Source: Acidobacteriota bacterium
Lineage (GTDB): Bacteria > Acidobacteriota > Terriglobia > Terriglobales > Acidobacteriaceae
DNA length: 64,000 nucleotides
NCBI GenBank assembly: GCA_018268755.1
Contig: JAFDVW010000023.1
Coordinates: forward strand, 28,364-92,363
Direction of reading: 5' to 3'
Shown in pieces: positions 31,882-40,341 of this stretch. Numbering within the stretch: position 1 is the first letter of the stretch; each line of letters starts with the position of its first letter. The position numbers and the translations under genes were made by a program. The notes under the pieces were generated by a model. That model saw only the letters and a program-made list of their open reading frames with translations. It was not told the origin of the DNA and searched no databases.

Positions 31882-33392
31882 GCGCAGGACTGGACAAATC
31901 GATTCTGACGCTGGTCACGTTTATACCGCTGGCGGGCGCGCTGTTGCTGACGGTGGTGCCCAGGCGGGACCGGGACATTCGGGTGTTTTCCCTGGTCGTC
32001 TCACTGTTGACCTTTGTGCTCTCGTTGCATCTGCCGGTGCACTTTGACCGGGCCCAGGCCGGCTACCAATACGGCGTGGACAAGGCCTGGATCGCCACGC
32101 CCAACATTCACTACCACATCGGACTGGACGGCATTTCCCTGTGGCTGGTCGTGCTCACGACCTTTCTTACCCCCTTGTGCGTGCTGATCTCCTGGAAGTC
32201 GGTACACGAGCGGGTGAAAGAATTTTTCATCCTTCTCCTGATACTGGAGACGGCGATGATCGGGGTTTTCGTCGCCCTCGATCTCTTCCTGTTCTACTTC
32301 TTCTGGGAAGCCACCCTGATCCCCATGGCGCTGTTGATCGGCATGTACGGCCACGGGCGCAAGATTTACGCCGCGGTCAAGTTCTTCCTGTACACCATGG
32401 TCGCCTCGGTCTTTATGCTGGCCGCCATTCTTTGGCTCTACGCTAAGACCGGCAGCTTCCAGTTGGACGTCATCCAAAGCGCAATCCAGTCCGGCAGTGT
32501 CGCCGGCTTTGCCGGGGCGGCGCAATGGCTCTTCCTGGGCTTCTTCGTCGCCTTTGCCGTCAAAGTCCCGCTCTTCCCTTTCCACACCTGGCTGCCCGAC
32601 GCCCACGTGGAAGCGCCCACGGCAGGGTCGGTCTTGTTGGCCGGCGTTCTGCTGAAGATGGGCACGTATGGTCTGCTGCGCTTTAACCTGGGGCTCTTTC
32701 CGGAACAGGCCCGCCACAACGCTCCCTGGATCGTGGCCCTGGCGCTGACCGGCATCATCTATGGCGCGCTGGTGGCGCTGGTGCAGCCCAACATGAAAAA
32801 GCTGATTGCGTATTCCTCGATCAGCCACCTGGGCTTCGTGGTGCTGGGCATCTTCAGCTTTACTCAGGCCGGGGTGAACGGCGCGGTCTTCATCATGCTG
32901 GCCCATGGCATCGCCACCGGCGGGCTATTCATGCTGGCGGGCATTCTCTATGAGCGCCGCCACACTTACGAAATCTCGGAATTCGGCGGCTTGGCCACGC
33001 CCATGCCGGTCTATGCCTCGTTCTTCCTGTTCGTGGTTTTGGCCTCGGTGGGACTGCCCCTGCTGAACGGCTTTATCGGCGAATTTCTGGTGCTGACCGG
33101 CGCCTTCCAGGCGCGGCCGCTGTATGGGATTCTGGGCGCCACGGGCGTGATCTGGGCCGCGGGATACCTACTCTGGATGTATCAGCGAGTGTTCTTCGGC
33201 AAGGTGAAACACGCGGTGAACAATACCCTGCCCGACCTCGATTTGCGAGAAAAAACGGCCCTGGTGCCTGCGGCCCTGGCCGCGCTGGTCATGGGTGTCG
33301 CCCCGAATCTGTGGCTGAATGCGATTGATCCCGCAGTCCAGGCCGCGCTTACTCCATTCGTGCAGCTGGCCAGCAAGGTGGCCGGGCAATGA
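31878..33392 (+). CDS. nuoM: NADH-quinone oxidoreductase subunit M
   Basis: A 504-residue antiporter-like membrane subunit. Signatures are GLDGISLWLVVLTTFL, FFWEATLIPMALLIGMYG (with the key membrane Glu), FPFHTWLPDAHVEAPTAGS and LIAYSSISHLGFVV. All proton-channel landmarks appear intact and the length is normal. Start and stop overlap nuoL and nuoN by four bases (ATGA). Confidence 0.95.
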   Translation: MSAGLDKSILTLVTFIPLAGALLLTVVPRRDRDIRVFSLVVSLLTFVLSLHLPVHFDRAQAGYQYGVDKAWIATPNIHYHIGLDGISLWLVVLTTFLTPLCVLISWKSVHERVKEFFILLLILETAMIGVFVALDLFLFYFFWEATLIPMALLIGMYGHGRKIYAAVKFFLYTMVASVFMLAAILWLYAKTGSFQLDVIQSAIQSGSVAGFAGAAQWLFLGFFVAFAVKVPLFPFHTWLPDAHVEAPTAGSVLLAGVLLKMGTYGLLRFNLGLFPEQARHNAPWIVALALTGIIYGALVALVQPNMKKLIAYSSISHLGFVVLGIFSFTQAGVNGAVFIMLAHGIATGGLFMLAGILYERRHTYEISEFGGLATPMPVYASFFLFVVLASVGLPLLNGFIGEFLVLTGAFQARPLYGILGATGVIWAAGYLLWMYQRVFFGKVKHAVNNTLPDLDLREKTALVPAALAALVMGVAPNLWLNAIDPAVQAALTPFVQLASKVAGQ

Positions 33393-34855
33393 ACCAATCT
33401 CTCGAAATGACGCAAAATCTTCCCCAGATGGCGGACTACCTCCGCATTTTGCCTGAGATCGTGCTCTCCCTCTTTGGCATGGCCATTATGATCGTGGACC
33501 CGCTGCTGGATGAGCGGCGCAGCCACAAGACTTTAGGAGCGATTGGTCTACTGGGCGCCCTGACCGCCGTCGCCGCCACGTTCTGCCAGGCACAGCACTT
33601 TGGCACGGCATTCTGGAGCATGGTGCGGGTGGACACCTTCAGCGTCTTCTTTCATTTTGTGGTCACCATTGTGACCACGCTGGTCATCCTCACTTCCTAC
33701 GAATACATGGAAGCGCAAAAAATCCGGGCCGGGGAGTATTACGGCCTGATCCTGTTCGGCGCGGTGGGCATGTGCCTGATGTCCTCGGCCATTGAGCTGG
33801 TGCTGATCTTCATCGCCATCGAAATCTCCTCCATCTCGACCTACGTGCTGGCCGGCTTCCGCCGCCGTACAGCCATCAGCAGCGAAGCTTCGGTGAAATA
33901 TTTTCTGCTGGGTTCTTTTGCCACCGCCTTCTTCCTCTACGGCGTGGCCCTGATGTTCGGAGCGACCGGCTCCACCAGCATTGAAACTATCCGCCAGAAC
34001 ATTCTGGCGGGCAACCATTCCCTGCTCATTTACGCCAGCGTGGCCCTGATGTTTGTGGGATTGGGATTCAAGGTGGCGGCCGCGCCGTTCCACGTGTGGA
34101 CGCCGGACGTCTATGAAGGCGCGCCTTCCCCGGTGGTGGGTTACATGTCCACCGCGCCCAAGGCCGCCGTATTTGCCGTGTTATTGCGCGTGTTGTTCGA
34201 GATGCAGGCCCCGGGCCGGCTGTGGCTGGTTTGCGTCGCCGCCGCGCTCTCCATGACCATCGGCAACATCGCCGCGCTGGTGCAGGACAATGTGAAGCGT
34301 CTGCTGGCCTATTCGTCCATCGCCCACGCCGGCTATCTGCTGGTGGCCTTCGCCTGTCTGCCCGAACAAGGCATTCCGCCGGCCATGTTTTATGCGGCCT
34401 CCTACGCTGTCATGAATGTGGGCGCTTTCGCCGTGATCAGCCACTTTGCCAATGCCGGCGAGCGCTACGTCACCCTCGAGGACTATGCCGGTCTGGGACG
34501 GCGCTCTCCCCTCCTGGCCGCCACCCTGACGATTTTCCTGCTCTCGCTGATCGGCATTCCCATCACCGGCGGCTTCTTTGCTAAGTTTTATGTCTTCAGC
34601 GCAGCCGTGCAGAGCGATCTCATCGGGCTGGTCATCATCGGCGTGCTCAATAGCGCGGTGGGCGCCTATTACTACCTGCGGATTATCGTCATGATGTACA
34701 TGAAGGAGCCGCAAGGCGACATTCCGGTCGCACCCATCTCTTTTGGCCTGGGAACGGCGCTGGCGCTTAGCGTGCTCTTCACTATTTATCTGGGTGTTCT
34801 GCCGGGCCGGGTGCTGGAATATGCCACCCACTCCGCCGCCGATCTGCTGCGATAG
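33389..34855 (+). CDS. nuoN: NADH-quinone oxidoreductase subunit N
   Basis: A 488-residue antiporter-like membrane subunit, the last gene of the operon. Signatures are LILFGAVGMCLMSSAIELVL, FIAIEISSISTYVLAGF, FHVWTPDVYEGAPSPVVGYM and LLAYSSIAHAGYLLVAF. The upstream ATG overlaps nuoM by four bases; a second in-frame ATG (MTQNLPQMADYL) is a plausible alternative. After it comes a weak AT-palindrome (TTTTTG-CGC-CAAAAA, 34856-34870), not a clear terminator. Confidence 0.94.
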   Translation: MNQSLEMTQNLPQMADYLRILPEIVLSLFGMAIMIVDPLLDERRSHKTLGAIGLLGALTAVAATFCQAQHFGTAFWSMVRVDTFSVFFHFVVTIVTTLVILTSYEYMEAQKIRAGEYYGLILFGAVGMCLMSSAIELVLIFIAIEISSISTYVLAGFRRRTAISSEASVKYFLLGSFATAFFLYGVALMFGATGSTSIETIRQNILAGNHSLLIYASVALMFVGLGFKVAAAPFHVWTPDVYEGAPSPVVGYMSTAPKAAVFAVLLRVLFEMQAPGRLWLVCVAAALSMTIGNIAALVQDNVKRLLAYSSIAHAGYLLVAFACLPEQGIPPAMFYAASYAVMNVGAFAVISHFANAGERYVTLEDYAGLGRRSPLLAATLTIFLLSLIGIPITGGFFAKFYVFSAAVQSDLIGLVIIGVLNSAVGAYYYLRIIVMMYMKEPQGDIPVAPISFGLGTALALSVLFTIYLGVLPGRVLEYATHSAADLLR

Positions 34856-35136
34856 TTTTTGCGCCAAAAATCGTAATATGCAGGAGTTGCTTGTCTCGAC
34901 TTTCCTGTCGAACACCGCCCCGCCTGATTTTGCGGATCAAGCCTATCCCCATCGTCCGTCAAGATCTGAAATTGCTGATTGACGGGGCCCTATGCGCTCG
35001 CTACTCTTTTCCTAGCGCGAAGGGCGCTTCCAGTCCGCGGAAAGGGCCGTGCCCACCTTCCTTTTTCAAGACATTCACGATCCTTCTTTCAGCCTGCACC
35101 AGCGGACTTCAGGCGTCATGACGAAAGGAAGGTCGT

Positions 35137-36795
35137 ATGCGTTCTGATGCAAAAGCGCTCCCTCCCCAGCCCAGTCTGGAACAATACAAAAAACAAGCCA
35201 AAGACCTGCGCAAGGCTCTGGCCATGCAGCATGCCGAAGCCCTCGCTCGTGCCCGCGCCCGGCACCCGCGCTTCGCCGGCCCTGCTGCACCGGAAGCTCA
35301 CCACACCAGCTTCACTCTGGCGGATGCCCAACTGATCATCGCCCGGGAATATGGTTATGAGGCTTGGCCAAAGTTTACCGCTGCAATTCGGGCTCTGGAA
35401 GCCGCGAATTCCATCTCTTCCCTTCTCGATCCCGTTGCCGCCTTTCTTGAAGCAGCTAGTGTGCCGCGCCAAGCAACCCATACTTCCGGAACGCTGGAAC
35501 GGGCGGAAGCGATCCTGGCCGCGCATCCTCACATTCCAGACGCAAACATCTTCACCGCCGCAATTCTCGGAGATGCACAACGAGTGCGCCGGCTCTTAGC
35601 CATGTCCTCTTCCAACGCCTCTGTGTAAGGCGGCCCCTATGGCTGGGACGCACTGACCTATCTATGCTTCTCGCGCTATCTACGGCTGGACCGTAAGCGC
35701 TCCGCCGGATTTGTGGAGGCGGCGCATGCGCTGCTCAAAGCAGGGGCAAACCCGAATACAGGATGGCAGGAGGACGGTCCGTACCCTGCCTGGGAGAGCG
35801 CCATCTACGGGGCAGCCGGTGTGGCCCACCATCCCGAACTCACACGGCTGCTGCTGCAATACGGCGCCGACCCTAACGACGATGAAACGCCCTACCATGC
35901 CCCCGAAAGCCATGATAATGACGCTCTGAAAATCCTGGTGGAGAGCGGCAAGCTGAATAAAAACAGCCTGAGTATGCTTCTGCTGCGCAAAACCGACTGG
36001 CACGACTATGCAGGCATCTGCTGGCTGCTCGAACAGGGCATCGATCCGAACTTCCACACCCGCTGGGGAAAGACAGCAATCTACAATGCGGTGCTCAGCG
36101 ACAACGATATCGCAATCCTTCGCGTATTGCTGGACCACGGCGCCGATCCGACCCTCATGGCCAGGCACGGGGAACGAGGCAAGACCACTAATGTTCCCAG
36201 GCACGCAATTTCCCTGGCGGCGCGCCGGGGACGCGGCGATTTATTGAAATTATTTCGCGAGCGTGGCTTTTCCGTCGTGCTCCAAGGCATGGAACGCCTC
36301 CTTGCGGCTTGTGCCCTGCATGACACGGAACTTGCCCGCGAGATCAAACTGCAGGAACCCGCCCTGTTACGGGAGCTTCTTCACGACGGGGGACAATTTC
36401 TGGTGCAGTTTGCCGCGGTGGGAAATACGGAGGGAGTACGACATTTGCTGGACCTCGGGGTTCCCATTGCGGCGCTCTCCCTGGCGGGAGATGGCTATTT
36501 CGATATCGCCCCGCAGAGTACGGCGCTGCACGCCGCCGCATGGCGGGCCCATCACCATACTGTAAAGCTGCTGCTGGACCGTGGAGCGCCCGTAGATGCC
36601 GCCGACGGCAAGGGTCGCACGCCCTTGGCTTTAGCGGTGCGCGCCTGCGTGGATTCGTATTGGATGGAGCAGCGGTCGCCACAGTCGGTCGCGATGCTGC
36701 TCAAAGCTGGCGCCTCGACCGATGGCGTCCTATATCCATGCGGCTACGCGGAGGTCGATGCCCTGCTGCAAGAGCATCAGAGCAAGCTTGCCTAG
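35137..36795 (+). pseudogene. Ankyrin-repeat protein gene interrupted by an in-frame stop
   Basis: One frame runs from the ATG at 35137 (good AAGGAAGG site) to 36795, broken only by TAA at 35626-35628. The N-terminal part (163 codons) has QPSLEQYKKQAKDLRKAL and HTSFTLADAQLIIAREYGYEAWPKF. The part after the stop continues at once with GGPYGWDALTYLCFSRYLRL and then ankyrin repeats (ALLKAGANPNTG, LLLQYGADPNDDE, LLDHGADPTLM, LLDRGAPVDAADGKGRTPL). Intact relatives I recall read through this point, often with a Lys (AAA) just before GGPYGW, so AAA to TAA is the likely change. A GTG at 35713 could restart the second half. Otherwise no decay is seen, so the mutation may be recent, or a sequencing error. 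Confidence 0.75.
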
Positions 36796-36799
36796 GCGC

Positions 36800-37165
36800 T
36801 CACTCCGGATCTGAGCCGAAACGGATCACATTGCCATCCGGGTCTTCCACATGCATCTCCAGCGCCCAGGGATAATTGGTGGGCGGCATGCGGATGGCCA
36901 CCCCCTTCGCCAGGCACTCCTGGTGAAGCTTCCGGACGTCCTCTACGCCGATCCAGATCCAGGCCGCGCCGCGCCCCTGCCCTCCGCAACACAGATAGAT
37001 GCTGGCTTGGTCGCGGTCCACACGGGTAAATTCCTCATTGCCCCAGCTCACACTGGTGAAGCCCAAAAGGTCGACGTAAAACCGTAAGCTGGTTGGGATA
37101 TTTTCCACGCGGAGAATCGGCGTGCTGCATTCGAAGCGGGTGCGCTCCCGTGGAAGGTCGGCCAT
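36800..37165 (-). CDS. VOC-family (glyoxalase/bleomycin-resistance-like) protein
   Basis: A 121-residue single-domain vicinal oxygen chelate protein with two beta-alpha-beta-beta-beta modules: TPILRVENIPTSLRFYVDLLGF at the start and MHVEDPDGNVIRFGSDPE at the end, which holds the last metal-ligand Glu position. Likely metal ligands include the His in MHVEDPDGN. The substrate is unknown; family members include glyoxalases, dioxygenases and antibiotic-binding proteins. It is convergent with the ankyrin gene (4 bp apart) and not obviously linked to the ABC genes upstream. Confidence 0.85.
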   Translation of the reverse strand: MADLPRERTRFECSTPILRVENIPTSLRFYVDLLGFTSVSWGNEEFTRVDRDQASIYLCCGGQGRGAAWIWIGVEDVRKLHQECLAKGVAIRMPPTNYPWALEMHVEDPDGNVIRFGSDPE

Positions 37166-37221
37166 GAAATGCTCCTTGACGCAGCATTTTACCCAATCGC
37201 CCTAAGCCGCGCGCATCCCGG

Positions 37222-37932
37222 CTAATCCACGGCCACGGCAATATCCACCCGGGCGAAGATGCTCCCAGCCAGAACCCAGATGACGACGGTCTCGATGCCG
37301 GCCCAGACAATGGCCCACCACTGCATGGAGCCTGGTTCATGAAATGAGGCATTCAACACAATTTCCATCAGGTGGGAAACCGGAATGACGTATCCCCACT
37401 GAGGGGACGCCACGTGGCTGGCCAGAGCGGGCAACAGCAACACCACAGCCGTTGCGCCGGCGGCGAAGAAGGGATTGAGAAATGTCGAGAATGTCAGCGC
37501 CACGGTACCGGCCAGCGCCGATGCCGCCACCAGGCAAAACATGAAGTACCACACCAGTTTTACCGGGAAGCCGGCCTGGCCCAGGGTCCAGCTACCGGTC
37601 AGCCCCAGCGAAAAGCAGTAAATGCCCGTGGCCAAGACGACGCCCAGCACCAGACCACTCAAATATTGCGCCCGGCCCACCGCCTTGGAGAGCACGGCCA
37701 GCACACGGCGCGATTTGCGCTCGTTGTAGAGCGCCGAACCTCCAAAAAAAATGCTGAACACGACTACGTAGACCGCCACCTGTTTGAAGATGAACAGCAG
37801 GTCTTCGCGGTCGTGGTGAATATCGGTGACCAGTCCGAGAAATGCCAGGAGCAACACCCAGAGCAGGAGCACAAAGATGGGCCAGCGTTGTTCGCGCACG
37901 AAGTTTACCGCGATCAGAAAAACCGCCTTCAT
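37222..37932 (-). CDS. ABC-2 type transporter permease
   Basis: A 236-residue membrane protein with six helices: one near the N-terminus (WPIFVLLLWVLLLAFLGLV), two central pairs and one at the C-terminus (WWAIVWAGIETVVIWVLAG). The first cytoplasmic loop reads YNERKSRRVLAVLSKAVGR, a usual feature of ABC-2 exporters next to an ATPase. Its start overlaps the end of the ATPase gene by four bases, so the two make one transporter. The substrate cannot be inferred. Confidence 0.82.
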   Translation of the reverse strand: MKAVFLIAVNFVREQRWPIFVLLLWVLLLAFLGLVTDIHHDREDLLFIFKQVAVYVVVFSIFFGGSALYNERKSRRVLAVLSKAVGRAQYLSGLVLGVVLATGIYCFSLGLTGSWTLGQAGFPVKLVWYFMFCLVAASALAGTVALTFSTFLNPFFAAGATAVVLLLPALASHVASPQWGYVIPVSHLMEIVLNASFHEPGSMQWWAIVWAGIETVVIWVLAGSIFARVDIAVAVD

Positions 37933-38846
37933 GCCGGACCTCGCCGTGTCCCAGAACCCTCCGTCACCTCCAGGAAGATGTCCTCCAGCGATCGCCGCAC
38001 CGGATTGACGCTGATCACTTCACCGCCGGCCGCCCAAATGCGCTCAATCGTGGCGCGTTGCTGGGATGCCGGCACCCGGATGCACCCCCCCGGTTCGAGG
38101 GCTTCGGCCTGGGCAAATGCCCCCGCCCCCCGCGCCACAATCTCCACCTGCTCCCCGGCCTGAAGCAGCTCCGCCGTTTTGCCCAGGCGTACCAATTTCC
38201 CCTTATTCAGGACCGCGACCCGGTCGCACACCAGTTCTACTTCCGAGAGCAAGTGGGAGCTGAGAAAGACGGTTTTCCCTTGCTGGCGCGCCCGTAGCAA
38301 CAGTTCGCGCACCGTGACCCGGGCCAACGGATCGAGCGCAGAGGTGGGTTCATCCAAAATCAGTAACTCCGGGTCATTGACCAACGCCTGGGCCAATCCC
38401 ACACGCTGCAGCATGCCGCGAGAAAAGTGGCTGACGTTACGGCCGGCAACCTCCGCCAGGCCTACCATTTCCAGGACTTCCCGGGCGCGGCGCGACAAGG
38501 TGTGGCCCTCCATTCCGTTCAGCGCGCCATAAAACTGCACCAGGCCGGCGGCGCGACGATGATATAGGGCCACATTTTCGGCCAGAAAGCCGACCTTGCG
38601 GCGGGCCGGAGCATAGCCAAAGGGATGGCCCAGCATCTGTCCCTGCCCCCCGGTCGGCCGCATAAATCCCATGGCCAGGTGGATGGCGGTCGTCTTGCCG
38701 GCGCCGTTCGGCCCCAGAAAGCCAAAGATTTCCCCCGGCTCAACCCTTAGCGTAAAGTGGTCGAGGGCCAGCACCCGGCGGCGGGGGAAGACCCGGTAGC
38801 GCTTACTCACATCCTGAAATTCAAGGATTCCAGCCATCGTTGTCAT
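37929..38846 (-). CDS. ABC transporter ATP-binding protein
   Basis: A 305-residue ATPase with Walker A GPNGAGKTT, a Q-loop region (VGFLAENVALY), the signature SRGMLQRVGLAQAL (LSGGQ variant HFSRGM), Walker B LLILDEPTSALD and switch His in FLSSHLLSEVE. The 75-residue C-terminal extension after the nucleotide-binding domain is usual for CcmA/NatA-like exporter ATPases. The start at 38846 has AAGGTG upstream; the ATG three codons later is an alternative. The longer open frame to 38981 has no support. Forms an operon with the permease gene. Confidence 0.88.
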   Translation of the reverse strand: MTTMAGILEFQDVSKRYRVFPRRRVLALDHFTLRVEPGEIFGFLGPNGAGKTTAIHLAMGFMRPTGGQGQMLGHPFGYAPARRKVGFLAENVALYHRRAAGLVQFYGALNGMEGHTLSRRAREVLEMVGLAEVAGRNVSHFSRGMLQRVGLAQALVNDPELLILDEPTSALDPLARVTVRELLLRARQQGKTVFLSSHLLSEVELVCDRVAVLNKGKLVRLGKTAELLQAGEQVEIVARGAGAFAQAEALEPGGCIRVPASQQRATIERIWAAGGEVISVNPVRRSLEDIFLEVTEGSGTRRGPA

Positions 38847-38965
38847 TGTAAACACCTTGGCAAAGCCCGCGCCGGACAAGGAATTTCCCCGTTTCTCCAT
38901 TTGACAACCTGGCCGGTTCCCGGCATCATAAAACCTCGCCAAAACGACTCTCCCCCGGAGGATGT

Positions 38966-39130
38966 ATGGCAGAACTGGCAAAAAGACTGTGGTGTGACGA
39001 CCAGGGCCAAGACATTGCGGAATATGCCGTGATGTTGGCCGTGATCTTAGTGTTGGTGGTAGGAACCATACGGCTGATTGGAACGAACGCCAATAACGCT
39101 TTCTCCAGCGTGGCCAGTTCGATTCAGTAA
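38966..39130 (+). CDS. Flp/Fap-type pilin-like small protein
   Basis: A 54-residue protein with a short charged leader (MAELAKRLWCDDQG), then QDIAEYAVMLAVILVLVVG, a hydrophobic helix with the Glu-Tyr pair characteristic of type IVb Flp pilins, and a polar tail (NNAFSSVASSIQ). Prepilin cleavage would fall after the Gly before QDIAEY. GGAGGA lies immediately upstream. Flp pilins build Tad pili, but no tad/cpa gene is in the window, so this is an isolated copy. It is divergent from the ABC exporter. Confidence 0.8.
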   Translation: MAELAKRLWCDDQGQDIAEYAVMLAVILVLVVGTIRLIGTNANNAFSSVASSIQ

Positions 39131-39158
39131 CCTCTATAGTTCCTTACCCAAGAAAGTT

Positions 39159-39190
39159 CGGGGCCCCATCGATTCGGGCCCCGGTTCATT
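39159..39190. terminator. GC-rich hairpin between flp and the DUF481 gene
   Basis: CGGGGCCC (39159-39166) pairs with GGGCCCCG (39176-39183) over a 9-nt loop, followed by a T-rich stretch. Lying between convergent genes, it probably terminates flp. Confidence 0.65.
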
Positions 39191-39210
39191 TTTGCTCGGC
39201 CCTGGCGCTC

Positions 39211-40266
39211 TCAGCGCGCGAAGGAAAAGCTCAGCCCAGTGGTAAAAAGCAGGTCGTTGTTGACCTTGCCCTCCGGCGGATTGCTCACGTAGATGTTGGA
39301 AAAGGTGGTTTGCCAACCCAGCCACTTATTCAATTTGGTCACCGCACTCAAATCAAAGGTTCCCCGATATTCCCCAGTTTCAGAAAGATTGGGATAAAAG
39401 TACAACTTTTGGGTTAACACCGTGCCGGCCCCAAACTTGTGCATGAACTCCTCTCCCAGGGTGGCCCCGGCCAGATCGCGGGAAAACTCCGTGTAATTTT
39501 CCCGGGTGTAGTTGATGCCGGCAAACAGATCGACCGCCACCCTTTCCCGCTTCACGAGATGGTCGCCGATACCCCCGGTGGTCACAGAACGGATTTCCAG
39601 GGCTTGCAACTCATCCGTCATAAAATCGCCGCTGACAAATCCGAACAGACGAGTGCCTTGAATATTGCGATCGTAACGCAGGCCTCCCTGAATGGCGTTG
39701 GCGGTCACGGCGCTGGGCGCATCCGGAGAGTCGTTGGTGGCATACACCGAATTGGCATAGACCGAGAACTTGTCTTTGAAGCTGGTGCGGGCGGCGGAAA
39801 AGGCCAGCGCCAGGTTGCGGGTTTCGCTGTTGCCCCGGGTCAAGGCGAACCCGAAGTTGGCCCCGCCCTTCCAGCCTTGCAGCAACCCGGGATAGAGCAG
39901 TCTTTCGTACGACGCCTGTTCTTTGACCGAACGCAAAGCGGTGACATCTTTCCTTTCCACCTGCTGCACCGGACCGGCTTCCCTCTTCACCGCGATAGTG
40001 GTTTCGTCCACCGTGATGGCCCCGGAGTAAATCGGCTGCTCGGGAGCGGTCTGGACGAAGATGGGCTTGTCCGAGACCAGCGCCTGCACCGCCTTCCATG
40101 GGATTTCCACGGTACCGGCAAACTCGCTCTTGAAACAGAGGGTCTTGCCGTCGGATTTAACGACCTCGCCGGTCAGGCGGTCGCCATTCTGCAAAGTGAC
40201 CTGGTCGGCCAAAAGGGTGGCGCAATAAAATAAGCAGAGCCCAAACGCCCCGAGATATCGAACCAT
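39211..40266 (-). CDS. DUF481 outer-membrane beta-barrel protein
   Basis: A 351-residue exported protein. A signal peptide (about residues 1-21, LLADQ cleavage region) is followed by a small N-terminal domain (about 22-110; LQNGDRLTGEVVKSDGKTL). A DUF481 (salt-induced outer membrane protein, YdiY-like) barrel (about 125-351) shows alternating strands such as GGANFGFALTRGNSETRNLAL. The last residues are SFSFAR, with an aromatic near the end as in outer-membrane barrels. It is likely a porin-like or small-molecule-responsive barrel of unknown function. A GC-rich hairpin precedes it at 40296-40338. Confidence 0.85.
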   Translation of the reverse strand: MVRYLGAFGLCLFYCATLLADQVTLQNGDRLTGEVVKSDGKTLCFKSEFAGTVEIPWKAVQALVSDKPIFVQTAPEQPIYSGAITVDETTIAVKREAGPVQQVERKDVTALRSVKEQASYERLLYPGLLQGWKGGANFGFALTRGNSETRNLALAFSAARTSFKDKFSVYANSVYATNDSPDAPSAVTANAIQGGLRYDRNIQGTRLFGFVSGDFMTDELQALEIRSVTTGGIGDHLVKRERVAVDLFAGINYTRENYTEFSRDLAGATLGEEFMHKFGAGTVLTQKLYFYPNLSETGEYRGTFDLSAVTKLNKWLGWQTTFSNIYVSNPPEGKVNNDLLFTTGLSFSFAR

Positions 40267-40295
40267 CGTTCTGCGGATCTCCCCTCAAATCAACC

Positions 40296-40338
40296 GGGGA
40301 CCACACGCCTCCCAGCCACCCGGGAGGGCATGGTCCCC
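40296..40338. terminator. Long GC-rich hairpin between membrane protein and DUF481 genes
   Basis: GGGGACCA (40296-40303) pairs with TGGTCCCC (40331-40338), and the inner CCTCCC (40308-40313) pairs with GGGAGG (40322-40327). It follows the minus-strand membrane protein gene ending at 40342. There is no long T-run, so termination is likely but not certain. Confidence 0.55.
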
Positions 40339-40341
40339 GAT

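Noticed and set aside
34856..35136. Possible small genes between nuoN and the ankyrin gene
   Set aside because: The frames are short with no family; the region holds only a weak CCGTCAA/TTGACGG stem (34956-34985).
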